Assembly: GCA_042408535.1 (NCBI GenBank) | Contig: JBHORA010000206.1 | Span: forward strand, 1 to 44,908 | Direction of reading: 5' to 3' | DNA length: 44,908 bases | Origin: BPIH01 sp042408535 | GTDB taxonomy: Bacteria > Chloroflexota > Limnocylindria > Limnocylindrales > CSP1-4 | Shown here: piece after piece, positions 16,158 through 23,715 of the stretch | Numbering within the stretch: the stretch's first letter is position 1 | Layout of the letters: each line of letters begins with the position of its first letter | Position numbers and translations under genes: made by a program | Notes under the pieces: model-generated | Database searches by the model: none | What the model saw: the letters and a program-made list of their open reading frames with translations, nothing else | What the model was told of the DNA's origin: nothing

Positions 16158-17818
16158 CACCACACGGCAGGTAGCCCGTTGCTCCGCGGATCGGTGGCCG
16201 CAGCCAGGGTGCCACCGTGGGCCGGCCCGCCATCGACGAGCTCGATGGCGTGGGCATGGCCGAGGAGGGAGTCGAAGGGAGCGACCTGGGTGACTGGGTG
16301 GCCGCGGGCCCGGAGCGCCTCGACAAGGTCCTCGCCGTAGCGCGGCTCGATGCGGACCGTGACGGGGGGTGCGAAGTGCGCCTCGGGCTCGACGAACCAG
16401 CGGGGGAGGGCGACGGCGCCCGCGATGTCGACGCCGCCGTCGACGAGGGCCGACACGAGCTGGGCGCAGATCTGGGGCTGAGCGTCGCCGCCCATCGATC
16501 CCCCGACGACCCAGGGTCGCCCGTCCCGGAGGAGCATCCACGGCAAGAGGGTGTGGAGGGTGCGCTTTCCGGGGGCGAGGACGTTCGGGTGGTCGGGGTC
16601 GAGGCTGAAGTAGGCGCCGCGGTTCTGGTAGTGGATCCCAGTCGCCGGGTCGGCAATGCCGGAGCCGAAGCCCATGTAGTGGGACTCGATGCAGCTCACG
16701 GCGTTGCCCTCGGCGTCGACGGTCGCGAAGTACACCGTCCCGCCGCCGGCGGGGTTTTGGGCCGGCGCGGGGCTTCGCGCCCTTCGGCGGTCGAGGATGG
16801 CGGCGAGGTCGGCGAGCCGCCCCGGCTCGACGAACCAACCGGCGTCGACAGACATCGCCTCCGGGTCGGTGAGGTGGGCGTCGCGGTCGGCGAAGGCGAG
16901 CTTCGAGGATTCGATCCCGAGGTGGATCCAGTCGGGATCGGCCACCCTGTGGGGGCCGAAGGCCTCCGGCGGCGGTGGCTCGAAGTGGGCGAGGAGGCCG
17001 AGGATCTCGAGGGCCACCACACCCGAGCTGTTCGGGGGGTGGCTGGCGACGGTGACGCCCCGGTAGTCGATCGAGATCGGCACCCCCCAGGTCGAGGTGT
17101 GGTTCCGGAGGTCGTCGAGGCGGAGCGGCGAGCCGGCTGCTGCGAGGGCAGCGACCTGCCGCTCGGCGAGCTCGCCGAGGTAGAAGTCGTCGAGGCCGAC
17201 GGTCGCCAGGTGGCCGAGGGTCGCGGCGAGGGCAGGGAAGCGGACTCGCTCGCCCGCCCGCCAGGGGCGCCCAGCCGGTCGGAAGAGGGCAGTCCAACCG
17301 GTCGGGTCGACGCCGGCCCGGGGCAGGAGCTCGTAGGTCGCCTCGACCGAGGTGATGAAGCCGTCCCAGGCGGGAAAGCCGTCCGCGGCGAGCTCGATGG
17401 CCGGGTCGAGGATCGAAGGCAGCGAGAGGCGGCCGAAGCGGGTGTGGGCATCGGCCCAGGACCGAACGGCCCCCGGGACGGTGATCGTCAGCGGGCCTCG
17501 GAGCGGGAGGCGGTCGAGGCCCTGGGCTCGGAGGGCGGCTGGATCGAGGCCGGCGGGGGCGCGCCCGGACCCGTTCAGGGCAAGGAGGGTGTGGTTCGCT
17601 TCGTCCCAGATGAGCCAGAAGGCGTCGCCACCGAGGCCGCAGGCATTCGGGGCGACGACGGCGAGAGCCGCGTTCGTGGCGATGGCGGCGTCGACGGCGC
17701 TCCCGCCGGCGCGGAGGACTCCAATGCCGGCCTCGGCGGCGAGGTGGTGGGGAGCGACGACGGCGCCGTGGCTGCCGCGGGCGAGGGATGCCGGGACGAG
17801 GGGTCGCTGGAGCGTCAT
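16157..17818 (-). CDS. ggt: Gamma-glutamyltransferase family protein
   Basis: The 553-residue proenzyme shows the GGT signature: AGGSAVDAAIATNAAL and NACGLGGDAFWLI early, then the autocleavage site with nucleophile Thr361 in GGGTVYFATVDAEGNAVSCI, and GGSMGGDAQPQ near 439-449. GGTs are N-terminal-nucleophile hydrolases that self-process into two chains and transfer or hydrolyse gamma-glutamyl groups such as in glutathione. Position Thr-Val replaces the usual Thr-Thr of classical GGTs, so the substrate may differ. I see no signal peptide, unlike the periplasmic enzymes. The start ATG 17818 has a GGAG Shine-Dalgarno and a TATCAT box about 44 nt upstream. Confidence 0.92.
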   Translation of the reverse strand: MTLQRPLVPASLARGSHGAVVAPHHLAAEAGIGVLRAGGSAVDAAIATNAALAVVAPNACGLGGDAFWLIWDEANHTLLALNGSGRAPAGLDPAALRAQGLDRLPLRGPLTITVPGAVRSWADAHTRFGRLSLPSILDPAIELAADGFPAWDGFITSVEATYELLPRAGVDPTGWTALFRPAGRPWRAGERVRFPALAATLGHLATVGLDDFYLGELAERQVAALAAAGSPLRLDDLRNHTSTWGVPISIDYRGVTVASHPPNSSGVVALEILGLLAHFEPPPPEAFGPHRVADPDWIHLGIESSKLAFADRDAHLTDPEAMSVDAGWFVEPGRLADLAAILDRRRARSPAPAQNPAGGGTVYFATVDAEGNAVSCIESHYMGFGSGIADPATGIHYQNRGAYFSLDPDHPNVLAPGKRTLHTLLPWMLLRDGRPWVVGGSMGGDAQPQICAQLVSALVDGGVDIAGAVALPRWFVEPEAHFAPPVTVRIEPRYGEDLVEALRARGHPVTQVAPFDSLLGHAHAIELVDGGPAHGGTLAAATDPRSNGLPAVW

Positions 17819-17861
17819 CGTGCTCCGTGGTGTGATCCGGAGGCGAAGTGGGGTGAGGTCG

Positions 17862-17867
17862 ATGATA
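17862..17867 (-). promoter_or_regulatory. -10 box (TATCAT) of ggt
   Basis: TATCAT on the minus strand predicts a start near 17855 and a short leader of about 38 nt that includes the Shine-Dalgarno CGGAG. Confidence 0.5.
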
Positions 17868-18158
17868 GCGCCCACCCCCGCGTCGGAGGCCGCCGCTCTG
17901 CCACCCCGGCCCTCTGCCACCCCGGCCGCCACATCCCCATCGCTCGCGTCGCCCGTTCCGCACCTCGCCGCCGCTGCCTCGTCCGTTGCCTCCCTGGTGG
18001 CGCCTGCACCTCTCGTCGCTCGTCGTCCCTCGATCCGTCGCTCCTCCTCCCTCCCCGGCCCGTCGCCCCGCCTCCCACCTCGCTCGTCACCCCGCGACGC
18101 TCGGCCTTCGGCCGAGCGTTCCGGCCCTCTCCGGCCAGGAGACTGGTCATCCGTTCCT

Positions 18159-18475
18159 GGGGTGCACGTTCTCTGGCGTCGAGGGGACCGCCGAGGCCGG
18201 AGATCGGGCCGAGGCCGGAGATCGGGCCGAAGCCGGCGCCATCGAGGGCGGCCACGCGTCACCCTCCGAGCTCGGCGGGCAGCTTTGGTCCAGCTCGGGC
18301 GAGCGAACCCGGCCACACGCGCATGGCATGGTCGTTTGGCAGAGCAACGACCCCGGAGCGGCCCCCGGACGGGGCTCGGATCGACCCCTCGCCCACTCGA
18401 GCGAGCGTGGGAGCGGCTCGTGGACCCGGCCGGGGTCCTAGACAGGGCCCGACGGACGCCGAGAACGTGCACCCC
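18159..18475. repeat. MITE-like element: 317 bp bounded by 21-bp inverted repeats
   Basis: The left arm 18159-18180 (GGGGTGCACGTTCTCTGGCG...) and right arm 18455-18475 are reverse complements over 21 bp except for one extra base in the left arm. The interior has no gene. No convincing target-site duplication is seen at the ends. Confidence 0.55.
18193..18228. repeat. 18-bp tandem repeat inside the inverted-repeat element
   Basis: Two identical 18-bp units GAGGCCGGAGATCGGGCC (18193-18210, 18211-18228) and a degenerate third. Confidence 0.9.
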
Positions 18476-18616
18476 ATGGGCGTCTGACCGAGAACGGGGC
18501 CGGGCGAGGGCGGGGCGAGGCGAGGGGACGCGACGATACGGCCGAGGGGCGAGGAGAGGCCAGATCGCGCGGAGGGGGCGCCGCCACCCGACCCTCCCTC
18601 CATGAGCCGCGGACGC

Positions 18617-18622
18617 TACCCT
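18617..18622 (+). promoter_or_regulatory. -10 box (TACCCT) of the MFS gene, leaderless type
   Basis: TACCCT is followed by 7 nt and ATG 18630; no Shine-Dalgarno. Confidence 0.55.
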
Positions 18623-18629
18623 TCCGCCG

Positions 18630-19919
18630 ATGGATCGGTCGCTCCGCTCGGTCATCGTCGGTACGTTCACCCTCCGTTTTTCGACCGGGCTGACCGGGGC
18701 TCTTCTCGCCTACTACCTCGCCGAGCTCCCACGTCACGGCGGCCCGGCCGTGGACGCCGTCGTCGTTGGCCTCTTCGCCGCGACCTTCTTCGTCGCCGAG
18801 CTCGCCCTCTCGCCGCCCTTCGGCCTCCTCTCGGACCGCCTCGGCCACCACCGGGTCATGGAATTCGGGCCCATGTTCGGGGCGGTGGCCGTCGTCCTCA
18901 CCTGGGCGACGACGGACCTCGTCGTCCTCGGCTTCACTCGCTGGCTCGAGGGCTCCTCGACGGCCGCCTCCGTCCCCTCGATCCTCGGCTACATCGCCAT
19001 GGTCACCGCCGGGGACGAGCTCCTCCGTGGTCGCGCCTCGGCCCGCTTCGAGGGCGCCACCCTCGCCGGCCTCGGCGGCGGGCTCGTGGCGGCCGGCTTC
19101 TTCTGGGAGGCCTTCGGACGCCAGGCGTTCCTCGTCAATGCCGCCCTCTACGGCGTGTCGTGGGCGATCTACCGCTTCGGGGTCGCCGACCCGGCCGGCG
19201 AAGCGGCCACCCTCCGGGCGCCCCACTATGGCTGGCGAAGATACGGCTCCCTCCTTCGAAGCACCCACGTCTGGCTCCTGGCGCCGACCTGGATCGCCGT
19301 CAATGCGGCCATCGGGCTCTGGACGACCCAGTCGATCTTCCAGCTCGTGAGCGAGCCCCGGCCGGGCTTCGAGGACCAGCTCCTCATGGGCGGCCTCGAC
19401 CCGGTCCAGATCAGCCTCGGGCTGGCGGTCGGGCTCCTCGTCTTCTTCGGCGGCCTCGCCTTCTGGGGCGAGCGCTTCAAGACGACCCGCCGGACGACGA
19501 TCATCTTCTACGGGATTTGCGGGGGCGCGGTCGTCGCCGTGGCCGGGGCGGCGGTCAACCACAGCGGGGGGACACCGATCCTCCTGGTCGGGGGTGCAGT
19601 CGTCCTCCTCGTCGGGCTCTTCGTCCTCGCCGGGGCGACGCCGGCCGCCCTCGGTCTTCTCGCCGACCTCAGCGAAGCCTTCCCGGCGGATCGAGGGGCG
19701 ATCATGGGCCTCTACTCCGTCTTCCTCGCCGTGGGCCAGATCGGGGGCGCCCTGATCGGCGGGCTCGCCGCCGAGCGGGCCGGGATCGACGGCCTCTTCG
19801 TGGCGACCCTCGGCCTCCTTCTCGTCGCCCTCCTCCCGCTCGCCCGCCTGCGAACCCTCGAGCACACCGTCGGGGCCGGTGCAACGGAGGGTCGGGTCGA
19901 GCTCGCCGAGGAGCCCTAG
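18630..19919 (+). CDS. Major facilitator superfamily transporter
   Basis: The 429-residue protein has about 12 hydrophobic helices. The MFS loop 2-3 motif appears as GLLSDRLGHHRVMEFG (residues about 65-80), and the second half contains TPAALGLLADLSEAFPADRGAIMGLYSVFLAVGQIGGALIGG. It should be an inner-membrane secondary transporter, perhaps an efflux protein. The substrate cannot be inferred, and the neighbours give no clue. The start ATG 18630 is supported by a TACCCT box 7 nt upstream. Confidence 0.9.
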   Translation: MDRSLRSVIVGTFTLRFSTGLTGALLAYYLAELPRHGGPAVDAVVVGLFAATFFVAELALSPPFGLLSDRLGHHRVMEFGPMFGAVAVVLTWATTDLVVLGFTRWLEGSSTAASVPSILGYIAMVTAGDELLRGRASARFEGATLAGLGGGLVAAGFFWEAFGRQAFLVNAALYGVSWAIYRFGVADPAGEAATLRAPHYGWRRYGSLLRSTHVWLLAPTWIAVNAAIGLWTTQSIFQLVSEPRPGFEDQLLMGGLDPVQISLGLAVGLLVFFGGLAFWGERFKTTRRTTIIFYGICGGAVVAVAGAAVNHSGGTPILLVGGAVVLLVGLFVLAGATPAALGLLADLSEAFPADRGAIMGLYSVFLAVGQIGGALIGGLAAERAGIDGLFVATLGLLLVALLPLARLRTLEHTVGAGATEGRVELAEEP

Positions 19920-20060
19920 GCGAGGCAGCGACGGCGGCTGGCGCCCGACCCGCGATGAGGCTCCCTCCCGGGCTTCCTGGGCGACCAGAGGCACGTCGCG
20001 ATCGAGGATCGAGAGCCGGCAAGCGGTCGACTCCCACCCCGCGGCTGCCAGCCCCCGGGC
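19920..20060. other. Junction between GC-rich core sequence and a compositionally different cassette
   Basis: No gene or repeat is seen. From about 20060 to 22200 the third-position GC drops noticeably compared with both flanks. Confidence 0.4.
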
Positions 20061-20079
20061 TCAGCCGGGCGGCATCTCG

Positions 20080-20742
20080 TCAAGGATCGGGATCTGTCGA
20101 ACGAGGTCGATCTGACGCCGCCGCCGGCGCCGTAGACCCCTCAGATAGAGCCGGGTGAACAGCGCCCAGGATGATGGCGCGGGCGAGCCGCGCGGTGCCG
20201 CGATCCGCAGCCGGCATGCCGAGCACTACGGACCGTGGCGAGACCACCATCGCCATCGGCACTGGGTACGGCGCCAGATAGATCGCGAGACCCGGTGCCT
20301 CGCTCTTCAAGCGGCCGACGAAGGCCCGCTGCTCATCGGGCACAAGGCGGCAGATCAGGCCGGGTTGCGTGTCTGTGCACCAGGCGCGGCCTTCGTCACC
20401 GAACGCGCGCCAGTAGCGAACAAGCGCGCCTCGCGCTTTGGGCGGGGCGAACCGCACTGGGTTCGCCGCTGCTCTTGCCAACCGCCGCACAACACCACGG
20501 TCCGCCGGCTGCGGGCCGGCGCCCCTGATTGCCAGGCCGTGGCGCTCTTGTGCGCCAACGACAGCGCGCAGCCATCGCTCCCAAGCACCGGCATCGAGTC
20601 CCGCCTTGCGCAGCTCACCGTCGCCGTCACCATGCCGATCGAAGGGGGCTGCGCGTAAGCCGTCTCGGCAGAGCGCCCAGAGGCAGAAGGCAACCTCGGG
20701 GCGGACGCTTTCGCTCAGCGGAGGAGCGTCGCCACGACCCAT
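20080..20742 (-). CDS. Hypothetical protein with probable C-terminal frameshift
   Basis: The 220-residue frame starts at ATG 20742, 2 nt after the stop of the secreted-protein gene, so the two are coupled. It has no signal peptide or membrane helix and no domain I recognise (segments VAFCLWALCRDGLRAAPF, RYWRAFGDEGRAWCTDTQ, AIYLAPYPVPMAMVVSP). Near 20170 the coding character jumps to another frame: the annotated tail AVHPALSEGSTAP has AT-rich third positions, while the neighbouring frame reads LFTRLYLRGL, then RRRRRR, then QIDLVRQIPILDEMPPG, with GC-rich third positions and a stop at 20061-20063. A one-base indel (biological or sequencing) is likely, so the true protein probably ends at 20061. 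Confidence 0.65.
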   Translation of the reverse strand: MGRGDAPPLSESVRPEVAFCLWALCRDGLRAAPFDRHGDGDGELRKAGLDAGAWERWLRAVVGAQERHGLAIRGAGPQPADRGVVRRLARAAANPVRFAPPKARGALVRYWRAFGDEGRAWCTDTQPGLICRLVPDEQRAFVGRLKSEAPGLAIYLAPYPVPMAMVVSPRSVVLGMPAADRGTARLARAIILGAVHPALSEGSTAPAAASDRPRSTDPDP

Positions 20743-20744
20743 GC

Positions 20745-21257
20745 TCAGGGAACCTCTTCCCAATCCCACGGGACCAGACCCTGACAGACGATCCCGTTCC
20801 AGTGCGTCGCGATTAGTCGCGTCAGCGTCCCATAGACGGTGCCAGGTCCTGTCAGGGTCTCGCGATCGACGCCCCAGGTCGGGCTGAACTGCCAGGTGGT
20901 CTCCGCCCAGCTGCCTGCCGCTCCGGTGTCCGCGTTGGTCCAGCTGATCGTCCAGTCCACGCGAACCATGATCCCGATGCTTGATCCGGCATCGGCCTCG
21001 AACCGTGCTCGGTGGGTCCCAGAGGTGTTGACCCAAATGGATGCCCAACCGCAGTCGCCGTAGACCACGTTGTCGCGTCCGACGGGAGGCTTCGGTACCT
21101 CGACTCCCGGCGGTACGTACACGATCTCGAGTCCGACAATCTGGCTTCCGCCGAGGGCCGGCTCGGCGGCGGCTGCTGAGACCGGGAACAGCTGGGCGGA
21201 CAACACGAATGCCGCGACAAGCGCCGTTGCCCGTCGCAGCGGTGATACGCGTCCCAT
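20745..21257 (-). CDS. Secreted hypothetical protein
   Basis: The 170-residue protein begins with a Sec-type signal peptide: basic MGRVSPLRR, a hydrophobic core ATALVAAFVLSAQLFPVS and an Ala-rich cleavage region AAAAEP. The mature part is beta-rich by appearance (GLEIVYVPPGVEVPKPPVG; ASIWVNTSGTHRARFEAD; VDWTISWTNAD) with two cysteines (YGDCGW and IVCQG) that could form a disulfide. I recognise no family. ATG 21257 has a good Shine-Dalgarno (AGGAGAAACATCG). It lies in the middle of a three-gene unit divergent from a LuxR-type regulator. Confidence 0.75.
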   Translation of the reverse strand: MGRVSPLRRATALVAAFVLSAQLFPVSAAAAEPALGGSQIVGLEIVYVPPGVEVPKPPVGRDNVVYGDCGWASIWVNTSGTHRARFEADAGSSIGIMVRVDWTISWTNADTGAAGSWAETTWQFSPTWGVDRETLTGPGTVYGTLTRLIATHWNGIVCQGLVPWDWEEVP

Positions 21258-21312
21258 CGATGTTTCTCCTGCGTCCTCTCCCTCAAGGCGGGTCGGGCGC
21301 CTCGGTCGATGT

Positions 21313-21417
21313 CTATCGGCCGCGGAGCTGACGCCACAGACGGGTCGCGAGCGGTACCAGCGCGACGAAGGCGATGGCGGCCGCAACCGGCATTCCGGGT
21401 CCTGAGATCACGTCCAT
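21313..21417 (-). CDS. 34-residue single-helix membrane microprotein
   Basis: ATG 21417 is preceded by the Shine-Dalgarno-like GGAGGG with 6-nt spacing. The peptide consists of a short polar N-terminus (MDVISGPGMP), one hydrophobic helix (VAAAIAFVALVPLA) and a basic tail (TRLWRQLRGR). This is the layout of small inner-membrane proteins. It precedes the secreted-protein gene by 55 bp on the same strand and faces the LuxR-type gene. An alternative start further upstream (21504) adds a non-membrane extension but has no ribosome-binding site. Confidence 0.5.
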   Translation of the reverse strand: MDVISGPGMPVAAAIAFVALVPLATRLWRQLRGR

Positions 21418-21529
21418 CGGCTGCCCTCCATGTGAACGTCGGACGCACCTCTCGGGCGCGGTCGGTCCGGTCACGATGATCCCACTCGGCCAGGACGAAA
21501 GCATCAGAGGAAGCGCTGAATCCGCTTGC

Positions 21530-21535
21530 TACTAT
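21530..21535 (+). promoter_or_regulatory. -10-like box (TACTAT) of the LuxR-type gene
   Basis: TACTAT lies within an AT-richer patch; predicted start about 21542, close to a Shine-Dalgarno GGAGGA at 21541-21546. Confidence 0.4.
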
Positions 21536-21555
21536 TACTCGGAGGAGATCGAAGC

Positions 21556-22188
21556 GTGGAGCATCGAGTCGCCCGGGCGCATCCGCGGCCTGGCCGCCGG
21601 CTACCATCGCCCGGCCTGCCGAGGGTGTGGACCACTGACGGCAGGGTCATCGAGACCCTTACGCCCGCTGAGCGTCTCGTTTTCGCTGAGCTCTGTGCAG
21701 GTCGAACCACGGCCGAGATCGCCAATGCGCTGTTTGTCAGCGAGGCGACGGTGCGGACGCATCTCACGCACATCTACGGCAAGCTGGGCGTTCGAGGGCG
21801 CGTTGAGTTGCTCGCCAGTCTGGCCGCCCGGGTCGAACCGGGCGATCCGACGCCGCTCCCCCATCCATTCGCCGAAAGACTGGGGCCGCCGGCGCCTCAG
21901 GTCCCCGTTGCTTCCAGCGCTCCTGCGCTCTCTGCCCGGCTCTCCCTCATCTCGGGCGCGACCGTCCGCGGCGTTGGCATCCGCGCCACGGGCCTGTTGG
22001 CGGTCGCCGTCGGGTTGGCGCATCTGAGCATTGCGGCCTGGCCGCTCGTGGGACCTGGGTTCCTCGCTGGCCAGACCCTGCTCTCTCGGAGCCCGAACTT
22101 GCGTCTAACACGATTGGCAATGCTCGTCCTGGGGGTGCTCTTGAGCGCTGAGCAGCTAGCCGTTCTCGTCGCGTTTCACCTGGCTTGA
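21556..22188 (+). CDS. LuxR-type HTH protein with two C-terminal membrane helices
   Basis: The 210-residue protein has a GerE/LuxR helix-turn-helix at about residues 34-96: LTPAERLVFAELCAGRTTAEIANALFVSEATVRTHL... followed by IYGKLGVRGRVELLA, which matches the family closely. No receiver or PAS domain precedes it. The C-terminal half has a linker and two hydrophobic helices (GLLAVAVGLAHLSIAAWPLV; LAMLVLGVLLSAEQLAVLV), so the DNA-binding domain should be tethered to the membrane. I chose GTG 21556 because GGAGGA is well placed; the TTG at 21526 would precede the predicted transcription start. The gene is divergent from the microprotein/secreted-protein unit and may control it. Confidence 0.8.
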   Translation: MEHRVARAHPRPGRRLPSPGLPRVWTTDGRVIETLTPAERLVFAELCAGRTTAEIANALFVSEATVRTHLTHIYGKLGVRGRVELLASLAARVEPGDPTPLPHPFAERLGPPAPQVPVASSAPALSARLSLISGATVRGVGIRATGLLAVAVGLAHLSIAAWPLVGPGFLAGQTLLSRSPNLRLTRLAMLVLGVLLSAEQLAVLVAFHLA

Positions 22189-22368
22189 GGCCTCACGCCT
22201 CGGGCGCCTGTCGCACAACAGGGCCAGTCGGCACCATCAGCGTGCCGCCTCCGGGATCGAGCGGGCTGTGGTGGGCGAGGGCGTGTCCTTCGAGGTACCC
22301 GGCGGAGCCGCGTCCACAAGCGTGAGGTGGTCGCCGACGCGGGAGCGGATCCGCTCCCTGCCCGAACC

Positions 22369-22518
22369 TCAGGCTCGTTCGTAGATCGGGGTCAGCCAGT
22401 GGCGGTAGGCGGGGATCCGGCCCCGGACCGCGTCGAAGTAGCGATCGCGGATCTGGCGTCCGATCGGGCCGACCTCGCCCGGGCCGACCTCGCGGTGGTC
22501 GATCTCGAAGAACGAGCG
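22369..22518 (-). pseudogene. C-terminal relic of a branched-chain amino-acid aminotransferase (ilvE-like)
   Basis: On the minus strand a frame of 49 residues reads RSFFEIDHREVGPGEVGP, then IGRQIRDRYFDAVRGRIPAY and RHWLTPIYERA before a stop. This resembles the extreme C-terminus of IlvE-type class IV transaminases (G-x-G-x-x-GPVT-x-x-x-Q...F-x-x-x-x-G-R...WLT). The frame meets a stop at about 22556-22558 and the degV promoter and gene lie beyond it, so the N-terminal 250 or so residues are absent. The 22190-22368 stretch downstream holds no recognised gene. Confidence 0.6.
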
Positions 22519-22555
22519 CTGTCGCGAAGCGGTCGAACCTCCCCCATCCGACCGC

Positions 22556-22561
22556 TAGAAT
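22556..22561 (+). promoter_or_regulatory. -10 box (TAGAAT) of degV
   Basis: TAGAAT predicts a start near 22568 and a short leader carrying the Shine-Dalgarno GGAGGAGG before GTG 22595. Confidence 0.5.
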
Positions 22562-22594
22562 GCGCCGCAAACCAGGGGAGATGGAGGAGGAGCC

Positions 22595-23443
22595 GTGGGT
22601 CGCGTCGCCGTCGTCACCGATTCTGCGTCCGATCTACCGCCGGAGCGTGCCGCCCGGGCAGGCATCGTCGTCGTCCCCCTCATCGTCCGCTTTGGCGAGG
22701 AGAGCTTCCGGGCCGGCGTCGACCTCTCGACCGAAGCCTTCTGGGACCGGATGCTCGCCCCCGGGGCTCCGTTCCCGACGACCGCCGCCGCCGCCCCGGG
22801 CGACTTCCAGGCGGCCTTCGAAGACATCTTCGCCGCCGGCGCCGAAGCGGTCGTCTGCATCACCGTCGGGAGCAAGCTCTCAGGAACCCACAAGAGCGCT
22901 GAAATTGCCCGGAGCTTGCTCGCCGAGCGGGAGATCCACGTCATCGACTCGGAGCTCGCCTCGATGGGGGTCGGCATGCTCGCCGAGATCGCGGCCGAGC
23001 ACGCCGCCCGAGGAGCCTCCGCGGTCGAGATCGCCGGGGCGGTCCGCGACCAGATCCCCCGGATCGACCTCTACGTCGCCATCGACACCCTCGAGTACCT
23101 CCGCCGCGGCGGACGGATCAGCGCCGCCCAGGCGGCCATCGGCGGCGTCCTCTCGGTGAAGCCGATCATCACCGTTCGGGACGGCGTCGTCGAGACGGCC
23201 GATCGGGTTCGAACGAGGGGCAAGGCCCGCGAGCGGGTCCTCGAGCTCCTGACGGCGAAGCCGGTCGAACGGGCCGCCCTTCTCTACACCCCGGGCGGCG
23301 AGATCGAAGCCTTCCGCTCGGCCTTCCTGGAGCGGGTGCCCGGCGGGATCGCCGAGGAGCGGGTGACCGTGCAGCTCGTCGGGGCTTCGGTCGGCCCCCA
23401 TCTCGGGCCGGGCTGCGTTGGAGGGGTCGTCCTTCGGGCCTGA
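22595..23443 (+). CDS. degV: DegV family fatty-acid-binding protein
   Basis: The 282-residue protein opens VAVVTDSASDLPPERAARAGI and contains the DegV marker regions TTAAAAPGDF, CITVGSKLSGTHKSAEIA, VIDSELASMGVGML, YLRRGGRISAAQAAIGGVLSVKPII and the C-terminal SVGPHLGPGCVGG. DegV/FakB proteins bind a fatty acid in a deep cleft and present it to a kinase (FakA); no fakA is seen here. The start GTG 22595 is preceded by GGAGGAGG. A 25-bp segment covering its last codons is duplicated 71 bp downstream. Confidence 0.95.
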   Translation: MGRVAVVTDSASDLPPERAARAGIVVVPLIVRFGEESFRAGVDLSTEAFWDRMLAPGAPFPTTAAAAPGDFQAAFEDIFAAGAEAVVCITVGSKLSGTHKSAEIARSLLAEREIHVIDSELASMGVGMLAEIAAEHAARGASAVEIAGAVRDQIPRIDLYVAIDTLEYLRRGGRISAAQAAIGGVLSVKPIITVRDGVVETADRVRTRGKARERVLELLTAKPVERAALLYTPGGEIEAFRSAFLERVPGGIAEERVTVQLVGASVGPHLGPGCVGGVVLRA

Positions 23444-23515
23444 GTGACGATCGAGACGGAGTCGGCCTCGGAGTCGGAGACGATTCCACCGGAGGGGTCG
23501 TCCCTCGGGCCTGAG
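23420..23515. repeat. 25-bp duplication of the degV 3' end
   Basis: GGAGGGGTCGTCC-TCGGGCCTGAG at 23420-23444, including the degV stop codon, recurs at 23491-23515 with one mismatch. Confidence 0.85.
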
Positions 23516-23576
23516 CCCGGGCCAGAGGGCTCCCGCAGGGGCCGAGGCGGGCACCCGGGCGGTGGCCCGAGCTGGC

Positions 23577-23582
23577 TATACT
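23577..23582 (+). promoter_or_regulatory. -10 box (TATACT) of the glutamate dehydrogenase gene
   Basis: TATACT predicts a leader of about 127 nt before ATG 23716, which has a GGAGG Shine-Dalgarno. Confidence 0.55.
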
Positions 23583-23715
23583 CGGCCCCGTTCTCGGACG
23601 CGAACCGCCGCCCGCATCCGAGCAGCGGACGGCGCCGCGCCCCGTGGAGTCGTCCGGGAGACGGCTCACCAGCCGGATCGCCGCGCACCCGGCATCCGGA
23701 AATGGAGGCACTTCG

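Larger units (their letters stand above)
17819..18616. other. 800-bp region without a convincing gene
   Basis: This stretch between ggt and the MFS gene has no ORF with coding character. It holds the ggt promoter, a short duplicated CTCTGCCACCCCGGCC (17897-17928 area), a pyrimidine-rich run (about 17960-18105), an 18-bp tandem repeat and a long inverted repeat. The ORFs that cross it on either strand read through the repeats and lack consistent third-position GC. Confidence 0.5.

Noticed and set aside
22193..22570. 125-codon minus-strand ORF
   Set aside because: It runs across the IlvE relic in a different frame and has no family-like sequence.
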